Part shown: piece by piece, positions 56,470-64,000 of the stretch
How positions within the stretch are numbered: the first letter of the stretch is position 1
Layout: each line of letters starts with the position of its first letter
Source: Dendrolimus kikuchii
Lineage: Eukaryota; Arthropoda; Insecta; Lepidoptera; Lasiocampidae
Length of the DNA stretch: 64,000 nucleotides
Reading direction: 5' to 3'
Assembly (NCBI GenBank): GCA_019925095.2
Contig: CM034392.1
Span: forward strand, 21,248,387-21,312,386
Program-made: the position numbers and the translations under genes
Notes under the pieces: model-generated
Seen by the model: the letters and a program-made list of their open reading frames with translations, nothing else
What the model was told of the DNA's origin: nothing
The model's database searches: none

Positions 56470-57385
56470 CTTGCATCTCATCGCCAGCGGGGCCTGGGGT
56501 CCAAACTACCGATGGTTATGGCTCCAGAGACAGGAACCTCCTCACAATTCGTGCCGTGTCCAAGAGTGCTGCCTTCTGTATCTGGCCCTTCACCCAGCTT
56601 CCCAGCGAAAGCCTCTCTAGATGACGGTCGAGGCTTTTCGCTATAAGACCATTGACGGTAACAACTATCGGCACAATGCTCGTTGACTCCAGACGCCACA
56701 TAGCCGTAACCTCGTGAGCAAGATCCAAGTATTTACTTAGTTTTTCTTTTTCTTTCTTCACGAGGTTATCGTCATGTGGGATACTGATGTCAACGAGTAT
56801 TGCTCGCCGTGCAGATCGATCTATTATCACGATATCAGGCTTATTGGCTACAATAGTCCTGTCCGTGATAACTGATCGATCCCAGTAGAGCGTGGCACGA
56901 CTGTTTTCAAGAACTGGCTCCGGCGAGTACTGGTAATAAGGCACCTCCGTTTCCACAAGACCGTACCGAAGGGCAAGTTGCTGGTGGATAATCCTGGCTA
57001 CGAGGTTATGTCTGTGCAAATACTCGCCGTTACCTTCAGTTTCTCCAAAGAGGTTACCGAACCGTAGCCAGTTTACCGACGCTGACAGATCTACATCGGG
57101 CCCTGTTAAGGCCCGATAAAACCTGCCATGCAGCTCCTTGCTCTTCCATACGTTGATGCGGTCGGAGGTGCTCAGTACTGGCAAATTGCACCAGTTCTCT
57201 TTAGCCAACGCGAGCGTGGTAAGACCTTTGTCTACTGCCACAACATCTTTATGCAAGCCCACGTTCATCTTAAGGAAATATGCCCTGAGATTGTTCACCT
57301 CGCGATTATGCAGATCCTTGGCATTTAGAAAGCCTCGGCCGCCACATCTTCGCGAGATGTACAATCTCATTACTGATGAACGTAT
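56470..57385 (-). mobile_element. R2-type LINE fragment, ~290-codon C-terminal ORF intact
   Basis: Minus-strand open frame from the RT thumb end (SSVMRLYISRRCGGRG) through an HRHNLVARIIHQQLALRYG segment to a nuclease-like block KPDIVIID, then RAILVDISIPHD, and a conserved end (LGSWVKGQIQKAALLDTAR, IVRRFLSLEP). The PD-x(n)-VDIS pattern is that of restriction-like endonuclease domains in R2-type elements. 5'-truncated at an ATT/AAT microsatellite (57386-57400) and followed by AT-rich 3' sequence. No frame breaks, so it is recent. The open frame continues a few codons into flanking DNA to 57466; that part is not element. Confidence 0.75.
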
Positions 57386-57632
57386 TATTATTATTATTAT
57401 AAAATGAATGACACGATACGGATAGACGGATAAGATATAATATGTATCATTCAATGTGTTATACAATTCCTTTGCCTTTCAATCGATTGATTCAATTTCG
57501 GTAATCCATCTAATATTAATATCACAAACGATTGATACATTTTAATTCTTAAAAGAAAATCAGGCTCTTTAATGCTCTTTAAATCAGGGTAGTGTAACAA
57601 GAAAAAAAGAGTCAATATGTGTACTAATATAA

Positions 57633-57668
57633 CTAGGCCGTATCTATTAGAAGATAGATACGGCCTAG
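57633..57668. other. Perfect 15-bp inverted repeat with 6-base loop
   Basis: CTAGGCCGTATCTAT, loop TAGAAG, then ATAGATACGGCCTAG. The stem contains AGGCC cores and is fully complementary. No T-run follows, and the gene context is intronic, so it is not a prokaryote-style terminator. Confidence 0.9.
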
Positions 57669-57734
57669 GCCTCATCTTGACTCTGTAAGACTTGAGTCAG
57701 AAATCCCGGGTGTATAAATTAGTATAGTTGTAAT

Positions 57735-57810
57735 AAGGGTTCTAATGTCGTAGATGTCCATGGGCGATGGGAAATATTTACCATCAATAGCATCTGCCCG
57801 TTTATCTACA
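57735..57810 (+). repeat. Diverged Jockey-type tail fragment
   Basis: GTCGTAGATGTCCATGGGCG, ATGGGAAATATTTACCATCA and CATCTGCCCGTTTATCT match the 3' tail with several changes. Confidence 0.5.
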
Positions 57811-58547
57811 AGCAAACATGAGCAGAAAATTTCTATATCTTGAAATGTTCACTCACGCATTTTAAGCTAATGAGTGTTGACCAAAGCAACCAATGTTTCG
57901 GTTGATAATTTGGTAATTACCGGCGCATTCCCGAATGCCAAAGTTGCAAATCATCAGGCTTAAGATAGAGTGAAGGAACGCGAGACCTTTTGTTGTTTTT
58001 ATTTAAGTGGATGCTGATCTTAGTCATGATTGAAAAATCAATATCTTTGTTATAGACATAATAATTAAACTTATTTAATTTTAAAATTTACATTACACAA
58101 TTTTGATAGATATAACGTAGGTACTATTTTATGAATAAATATTGTATTTTAAATTATTCAGAAAATGGTTTTTAAGGTTTTGTAACGGAACCCTTATGAT
58201 AATTATGGGCATATCTATCTGTTTATGACATAGCCATTTTTCTCAGAAGCTACGGAGTCTACATATGAAAAAAATTACAGCAGGATGTAATCTGTATAGT
58301 ACTATAGAGTTATGTAGTGAAGTTGGAAAAAAAAGAGTGAGGGTGGCCACCACAGACAACTCTAAGCTGAGGTGCCAACCTCATTAGTTGGAAACGCGGC
58401 GTACATCTTAAATTTAACCCTAGAAATATATGAATTATTTTTAATGTCCATGTATTGTCGCTTTACTCTTAAATAAATTCTCTCTTTACATGTAAAAAAA
58501 AAATTAAGTTCAAAGGATGGTGTTGAAAAACATATGAGAATACTTAC

Positions 58548-58815
58548 ATGACCCTGGGCATCCATGGTGTTGTTTGTTAGCTTTAACTTGCTAAAGGACA
58601 CTGGGTTTGCTGTCCAATGATGACCAGGCGCTGGTGAATCTGGGTGCAGCATTAGCCGCCTCGGCGATTGCGGTTCTGCACCACCAGCCGCCGCCCAGGC
58701 ACCACCAGCCCATCTCCATCTCCGGCGACCAACAAGGGAGAGTTCCAGGAGAACGCAGTACTCCTCGCGAGGGTCTAAACCGGACAGAGAGACGCGGAGT
58801 GACGGGAACATGCGG
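58548..58815 (-). CDS. Doc: T-box exon: N-terminal/central DNA-binding domain
   Basis: It encodes (x)RMFPSLRVSLSGLDPREEY, CVLLELSLVGRRRWRWAGG, AWAAAGGAEPQSPRRLMLHP, DSPAPGHHWTANPVSFSK and LKLTNNTMDAQGH. M-F-P, GLDP, RRWRW, HPDSPA-G-HW and VSFSKLKLTN are T-box core motifs. The Ala/Gly-rich AWAAAGGA and short loops are divergent. Minus-strand acceptor TTGTTTCAG, donor GTAAGT. One base enters from an upstream exon (an Arg codon is likely), 89 codons follow, phase 0 at the end. Methionines here are internal. Confidence 0.9.
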
Positions 58816-58868
58816 CTGAAACAATAACAAAAATATTATAACTTTCACTCTTACGTAGTACACTAACT

Positions 58869-59345
58869 GAGAGAGAGAGAGAGAGAGAGATAGCACTTTA
58901 TTGCTCACCAAGTTATAAAATTACAAAAACAGACCATGTTTATAATATTTTCTAGGCAATACAATACGTGGCCTTATGCTCAAAGCGATCTCTTCCAGGC
59001 AACCTAAATCAAAGAAATTTTAATCAGGCGATGTAGGTGGTGCACGAAAAAGGTAATAGATACATAAATACTCAAACTAATTTAAGCATTAAATATACAA
59101 ATACATATATACATAGTCATATATATACACATATACAATAAGATATTTCAAAATACTTAAGTTACTATAATAAATGTATTAGCATGGTTATATTGTGTTA
59201 ATCAGACATAGCTATTTGTGGACAAATAGTGTTTTCTGAGTAAATTCCTAAATGTTGGTAAGGATTTGGCCTCTCTGACAGTAAGAGCCAGTATATTCCA
59301 ATGTTTGACACCCTGCACTGTAAAATAATTCTCATAATAGGATGA
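58869..59345 (-). mobile_element. 5'-truncated LINE with readable ORF2 end and (TC)n tail
   Basis: Minus strand: NYFTVQGVKHWNILALTVRE, then AKSLPTFRNLLRKHYLSTNS and a TGA (59204-59202). A ~310-base 3' UTR follows, with GGTTGCCTGGAAGAGATCGC and GAGCAATAAAGTGCTATC and an 11-unit (TC) run (GA on the plus strand, 58869-58890). The ORF end aligns with that at 8851-8945, confirming one LINE family. It lies 53 bases outside the acceptor of the first visible T-box exon. Confidence 0.75.
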
Positions 59346-60804
59346 AGTGTCACAAGTTCATCATCATTTCTCTTTTTTTTTTAATCTTTACTTATGTGAA
59401 ACATGGATACATGGCCTTATATCATGGTGAGAACATGCATCGCTATTATACAGCACACAAATATTTCTTATAACTAAGATTGTTACTATTATAAAATGCG
59501 AAAGTGACAATATTTGTATCTATGTTTGTTGTTTGTTGTCCTTCATGGATTCGAAAAGAACCAATTAAATCATAAATGTTGGTGTTAATATACAATATTA
59601 TTTAGGCCAGAACATGCTATAGTTTCTTCAGGATAAGATTTGAGTAATATATTAATATCACAATTATTAAGAAATTTTGAACGTAGTATTTTTTTAATCC
59701 GAAAATTTTTGTTGGATTCGGCAGGTTACGGCGCCATAGCATGAGCAAAGTCGCGGAAAGCCCTAACATTATAGCAAAACAAAGTATTGAAAAATTTAGT
59801 GCTACTCAAAAGAATATTTTAAAGGTCTTATGTACTGAAAATCAAAGAAAAAAAAAATAATGTCAGACAAATAGCTCTATTCGTTAAGAGCTATTTTATC
59901 TAATACATAAACTAAAGTGATATCAATAATAAGAAAATGCACAATATTTGGATACGAATATCGTCCATAGATTTCAACAGGAACTCAGGTTTTATTTATT
60001 TTCATACATTTGAAAGAGATTGTAAAAAATTTCTTTTGAAATGTGACTTAAATCAGATAAAAACCTATACCCAAACTCTCTGTGTAGCCAGAAACTAGCT
60101 TTCAAACAGATATACCCAGACACATAAATCAAAACAAACAATAAGACAACGCTGATATTAATGCAATTAAGTAAATCTATGACTATGACATTCTATTGTT
60201 TTGTATACAAACAACTCATGTCGCATTCTTTGGATTCACTTAATCTTAGAAAAGGAACAAAACACGAGGGAACAGGTGATAATGAAATTACTGCTGCTAC
60301 GCGCGGTCATTGGGACAATAGGACGGGTATTTCTTTTAATATTTTATCGTGATTATAAAAGCATGTGATAGGAGTAAAAGTGTCGATCAACGAGGGGCTT
60401 TTGGCACCCGTTTGTTCGGTAATAAAGGTGTGGTGTCATAAATGTGGTAGATGCATGTGGCGCCGACGCTTATCTACCATTGTGATTGCCCGCAATGGCC
60501 CACCGCTCACACGGGTGGTATTGGTTTCTTACTTATTGATGCGTTCATACTCTCTTAAGGAAGATTGGAATATTTCTAATTTACAAAATTAATTTATTCC
60601 TTTTTACTGTTCGTAATCGAAATATTATTTCTGTAATCACTAGTTTTTGCGGACGGCTCCCCAGTCCTTGTCACAGCTGGTCAAATTCGTGAGATTCCTC
60701 TCTCCCTAGTGTGACATCACATATTTTAAGTAGCCTATGTGTTTGGTATTTTAGACTATCTCTTTACCAAATTTCATCCAGATCCGTCTGGCACTTTTTT
60801 TTTA

Positions 60805-61116
60805 TTTTTTATTGCAGGAGTTCAGCAGACAGGCAGACGGCCCACTTGGTGGAAAGCGGTTACCATCGCCTATGGACATTTGCAACACCAAAGGTGCTAC
60901 AAATGCGCTGCTGCTCTCTTAAAGGAGACTGGAACCTGGTCGTTAATGCCGGAACACAACACAAGGTTGTTATGGCGGCATACTCTAGACCAGGGGTGGT
61001 CGCCATCCAGTCGAGCAAATACTCTACCACCTGGCTGTGGGTTGTTTAGTCGCCTCTTACGACAGGCCGCCGGGCCGCAGGAAATTGTATTCTTTCTCCG
61101 TTCCTGCACGGATAAA
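60805..61116 (-). repeat. Jockey-tail SINE copy, near full length
   Basis: Reverse copy from TTTTTATTGCAGGAGTTCAG to TCTCCGTTCCTGCACGGATA. Long open frames across it (112 and 155 codons on the plus strand) are the recurring repeat frames. Confidence 0.88.
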
Positions 61117-61499
61117 CTACACGGCACTCTGGCGTATTTGAGAAATTCGTGTTTATATTATAATATAGCTTGCAAGAAAACAAATTTTACAGAGTATGTA
61201 AATTAGACCTTACATACTCTCTAAGATATATTAAAATTGCTTGAAGTAGCAAAAAGCTAAAACTATCTAATTATTCTGCAGTTAATTTTACGAACGAAGC
61301 AAAGATTTTTTATGCTTCCTTGATTCACGGACATGTTTATTTTTAACAATTTTAGATATTACATGTATAATGTATATACTAAGTAACTACCTATAGTTTT
61401 CTATTTCCATATATTGACTGCCGCATTTAGGCTGAACATAGGTCATACAATAACAACAAATATCGTTCATACTAAATTTAATATTCTAATCTTCCTGTA

Positions 61500-61865
61500 G
61501 GTATATTTTCTTTTAAGGTGTGTCATGCAGTCAGATAAAAAGGTCTTTAATTTCTTAAGCTATAATACTGTCTATCCACTAAGTAGATCAAAGGATCCCA
61601 TCATGTCATTGGGTAGTAGTGGATATGAGGCGATCCGTCATAATAGCGTGGGGTGATCGGGCGTTATCTGGGTTCGGGCGGTGGCGGGCGAGGCTGGCGG
61701 GCGCACTAATGCAACCGCGATAACGCGGACGGGAGCTCAATTAACAACAAACTAAATTAGATCCATTTAAACTTTACGATGCCCGCTACTGCCTTACGTG
61801 AGCCGCGAACTTAGTACCGACAGCAAAAGAATAATCCTTCAAAGGAAACGTTCCAAAAGTGCATT
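61500..61865. promoter_or_regulatory. Candidate regulatory block 5' of visible T-box exons
   Basis: A non-repetitive, GC-rich core (GTTCGGGCGGTGGCGGGCGA, GGCTGGCGGGCGCACTAATG, CCGCGATAACGCGGACGG) including the palindrome CCGCGATAACGCGG and CAATTAACAAC-type AT sites. It lies upstream of the first visible T-box exon, so it could be intronic enhancer or promoter-proximal DNA. It adjoins the LINE at 61872. Confidence 0.3.
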
Positions 61866-61871
61866 TAAATT

Positions 61872-62720
61872 AAACACTTGGTGCAGGTGACGCCCGCTTT
61901 ACCGGCCTTGCAAATATCACTCTTGCCTTCATCGAGGAGAGTCGGGTCAGACTTGTGGCTGAAGTAGAGAACTCCCGAGAACGAGTCTGTGAATGGGGCT
62001 GACAAAATCTGAACGAGTTCAACCGCACGAAGACACAGGTTTGTGCATTCTCTTCCAAAAAGACCCCATTTATCCCTGCACCACAGTTTTGTGGAACATC
62101 CCTTACCATCTCCAACAGTATCGGGATTCTTGACATCGACATAATGAATGCCACTTGCCTTCAAAAAGCTTGGCGTACTAAGCCGGCCGAAACAGAACTT
62201 TACCCCGCGGTAAAGCCTGACATGCGCTCTACAAAGCGCAAGTCAGACCGCACTTGGAGTACTACTCACACTTGTGGGCCGGAGCATGCTTACCAGACTA
62301 ACCATCTCGACTCCATCTAGCGTCGCACCATTCGTATAGTCGACGATCCCTTACTAAGAGATGGTTTAGAATAGCTTAGCCTACAGAGAGATTTTATGTC
62401 TCTCTGTGTGTTCTACCGTCTGTACAATAGGGAGTGTTCCGAGAAACTGTTCGATTTGGTGCCAACGCCACATTTTCGCCGGTGGGATGTTCACCCTCAT
62501 TTCCTTAAGCTACCGACTTCAAAGTTGATCGAAGGTTACCGAGCTTAACTACGCAACGGTTCTCTAGAACGCGGAAAAAATACTCTAAGAGAATCGTTCT
62601 GAGGCTTCAAGGCTGACAACGCGTTGACAGCGCCCCTGGTGTTGCAAACGTCCATAGGTGGCGGTGACCACTTTCCATCAGGGGGGCCGTCTGCCTGTTT
62701 ACTAGCTTAGGGCAATAAAA
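61872..62720 (+). mobile_element. Jockey-like LINE, 5'-truncated, ORF2 end plus 3' UTR
   Basis: Broken plus-strand frames show GDARFTGLANITLAFIEESR, VRLVAEVENSRERVCEWG, stop, QNLNEFNRTKTQVCAFSSK, KTPFIPAPQFCGTSLT, SIGILDIDI, then in shifted frames the R-P-H-L-E-Y/HLWAGA region and SLCVFYRLYN-like text. The order (GDA-R after the RT YADD, W-G, FN-x-x-KTQVCAF, S-I-x-I-L) is that of Jockey ORF2. It ends with GTTGCAAACGTCCATAGGTG, GGGGGCCGTCTGCCTGTTTA and CAATAAAAAAA. The open minus-strand frames at 61865-62164 are shadows of this element. Confidence 0.85.
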
Positions 62721-63049
62721 AAACCAACTTTTTTTTGTCGAAACCCAAATCACACTTTAAATAGGACAAATAAAACCACAATAATTATAACTCTAGGTTT
62801 ATGGTGACTCTTTCACAATAAATGTTTAGGTATATACCTATTTAATTATTTTAATTTCAATGTTAGCAAAAATACTGACTTATTTTTGAATGAAGTAAAA
62901 TCTATACAATTAAATAAATAAAAAAGTTATTTACTTAACATACTGCCATTTGTTTGTATTGCAACAGCTTTAAAATCCAATAGTGGTACTAACACGACCA
63001 ATGGCTCGTTTAAATACAAATATGTACTTTGAGCATCGATACGTTGCGT

Positions 63050-63180
63050 GTTGACTGTACGTTGACAAATCCGTTCACTGAGCTACCGTAAGAAAGGCGC
63101 CCTTATCATTCCATAACCGCTTATCGGCTTGTTTGAAAGCCGAGTCGCGCCGACAAAGAGGTGACGAACGGCACGCAAAA
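63050..63180. promoter_or_regulatory. Candidate regulatory block with GATA-like sites
   Basis: A short non-repetitive island with CCCTTATCATTCC and CCGCTTATCGGCTTG (two GATA-type cores 14 bases apart), followed by GCCGAGTCGCGCCGAC. Composition contrasts with the AT-rich flanks. Inference only. Confidence 0.25.
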
Positions 63181-63344
63181 TATATTATAAATGCAAAATC
63201 AACCGATTAAATATCTACTCAATGCAATCACTATCTAAAATATTCCCTTAATATGCTACTGAACATCCATTGAAACCGTTTCAGTCTATTTTACAGATTA
63301 CTGTGTGTTAAACTTTTAATAAGTTTTTTTTGTGTTTTTATTAC

Positions 63345-63720
63345 GACGGTGGCAAACAGGCAGACGGCCCAGCTAATAGAAAGTGGTATTAAAACACGTT
63401 TCCAGCCTATAGGATGGGGCCTATCCCCCTTTATCTCATTCCTCCTATCTGATCTCATTAGTAAATGAGATAGAGGGATCAGACAATAGGAATGGGATAA
63501 AGGGGATATGATACCGCGCTCTCATAGAATATCGGCGTGAAACGATTAGTCTTTTGAGTTAATCGTGTTTCGATTCGATACGAGAATTCCGATAGCCCAC
63601 TTCCTCCTCCTCCCCCTATCTAATCTTTCCTATCCCATTAATCCAATCCAATCTCTCTCTATCTCATCTTCATCTATCCTCTATCTCATTTAGAAATCAG
63701 ATAGAGGCAGTGGCGTGGCT
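63345..63720 (-). repeat. Jockey-tail-related repeat with pyrimidine/purine-rich body
   Basis: GTGGCAAACAGGCAGACGGC, CCCAGCTAATAGAAAGTGG, TCCAGCCTATAGGATGGGGC, then mirror-like blocks (CTCATTCCTCCTATC, CATTAGTAAATGAGATAGAG, CCTCTATCTCATTTAG) and GAGTTAATCGTGTTTCG. It is related to the array at 38251 and to 23280-23780. No gene. Confidence 0.6.
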
Positions 63721-64000
63721 TGGCTTAGACGGGACCTGTATTAAAATGTGTTGAAGGGCCCCAAAGAAAGAGACAAAATACTCGAATTGAATTAAAATTA
63801 TTATGTATTGATTATAAGTTACTATCTATACCTAACGCTCCTAGGAGTTAAGTTAGACAAACAATTCAAAACAAAGATACATTCTTCTCGCCTTTTTTTC
63901 GGAAAACTTATTTATCAAATTAACCACAGCTGAAGACGATTTCAGTTTTTCTAGATTCTGTTGGCCTAGCAGCTATTCTTAAAATTTTTATTAATCTTTA
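63721..64000. other. Window end, nothing assigned
   Basis: No open frame, splice-bounded exon or repeat match identified. It is read as continuing T-box intron or upstream sequence. Confidence 0.4.

Larger units (their letters stand above)
43081..58547 (-). other. 15.5-kb T-box intron, repeat-dominated
   Basis: It separates the first visible and middle T-box exons. Most recognisable content is mobile-element debris listed separately. The GC-richer block at 45190-45360 and the 54840-55060 segment are non-repetitive. The stretch 50000-51340 is AT-rich with nothing I can identify. Confidence 0.8.
36387..58815 (-). other. Doc: T-box gene region (Tbx6/Dorsocross type), three visible exons
   Basis: Gene-level entry. 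Exons at 58815-58548, 43080-42940 and 36872-36387 splice in frame and encode most of a T-box DNA-binding domain plus a proline-rich C-terminus. Blocks such as [41 protein letters not shown] and NDRITKLKIDNNPFAKGF point to the Tbx6/Dorsocross group, used in insect dorsal ectoderm/amnioserosa and heart development. The exon with the N-terminal part of the T-box (the EMIITK region) and the start codon was not found up to 64000, so it lies outside the window. Introns are 6.1 and 15.5 kb. Confidence 0.75.

Noticed and set aside
58170..58270. Resemblance to a common lepidopteran repeat (GTAACGGAACCC and TTTCTCAGAAGCTAC motifs), also near 10565-10690
   Set aside because: The shared blocks are short and the boundaries are unclear, so I did not list it as a defined element.
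58591..58911. Minus-strand ORF of 106 codons overlapping the T-box exon in another frame
   Set aside because: The T-box frame has clear family motifs and proper splice sites; this is its shadow.
60711..61206. Plus-strand ORFs of 112 and 155 codons
   Set aside because: They coincide with a reverse-oriented SINE copy, and the same frames recur at 55.7 kb and elsewhere in all copies of the repeat.
61865..62164. Two overlapping minus-strand ORFs (94 and 99 codons), one cysteine-rich and looking like a secreted protein
   Set aside because: The plus strand of the same interval reads as Jockey ORF2 (FNRTKTQVCAF, SIGIL motifs), neither minus frame starts with ATG, and the region continues directly into the LINE 3' end.
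1..64000. CRISPR arrays, operons, phage or plasmid functions, rRNA and standalone tRNA genes
   Set aside because: None seen. Spliced genes and repeat content show a eukaryotic chromosome. tRNA-like boxes occur only inside SINEs.

Overview
This is eukaryotic, almost certainly lepidopteran (butterfly or moth), genomic DNA. The evidence is AT-rich non-coding sequence, spliced genes with GT-AG introns whose best family matches are insect proteins, and a dense load of repeats of kinds typical of Lepidoptera: truncated non-LTR retrotransposons, tRNA-derived SINEs, foldback elements and short non-autonomous repeats. There are no prokaryotic operons, CRISPR arrays or phage genes, and I found no sign of a novel defence or biosynthetic system. 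The species cannot be named from the sequence.

Three protein-coding loci are supported. (1) A serotonin transporter gene (SerT, SLC6 family) on the + strand. Ten coding exons between 11217 and 27194 cover transmembrane segments 2-12 and the C-terminus. Every intron phase matches and there is no frame break. The exon(s) for the N-terminal tail and TM1 are not in the window, so bases 1-11216 are read as intron. (2) A complete two-exon ankyrin-repeat/MYND zinc-finger gene (Ankmy2 type) at 30722-31978 on the + strand. Its 81-base intron is free of stops and in frame. (3) Three exons of a divergent T-box transcription factor of the Tbx6/Dorsocross type on the - strand (58815 down to 36387), with the first exon(s) outside the window. 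Ankmy2 and the T-box gene are convergent (tail to tail).

Everything else is intron, UTR or intergenic DNA filled with repeats. Recurrent families are: a Jockey-like LINE (best copy 61872-62720) and SINE-like copies sharing its 3' tail; a second LINE family whose 3' end carries a small stem-loop and a tail of short tandem repeats; a tRNA-derived SINE with recognisable A and B boxes (46870-47135); two foldback families (14209-14976 with 262-base arms, and 19985-20497); a ~315-base repeat clustered in and after the last SerT intron; and a roughly 300-codon open fragment of an R2-type LINE at 56470-57385. Several truncated LINE copies still have target-site duplications.

Non-repetitive, GC-richer blocks lie inside the T-box introns (37.2-38.06, 38.9-39.3, 45.2, 61.5-61.8, 63.1 kb) and upstream of the first visible SerT exon (3.0 and 9.8 kb). 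They are the best candidates for regulatory DNA, but nothing in the sequence alone proves it.
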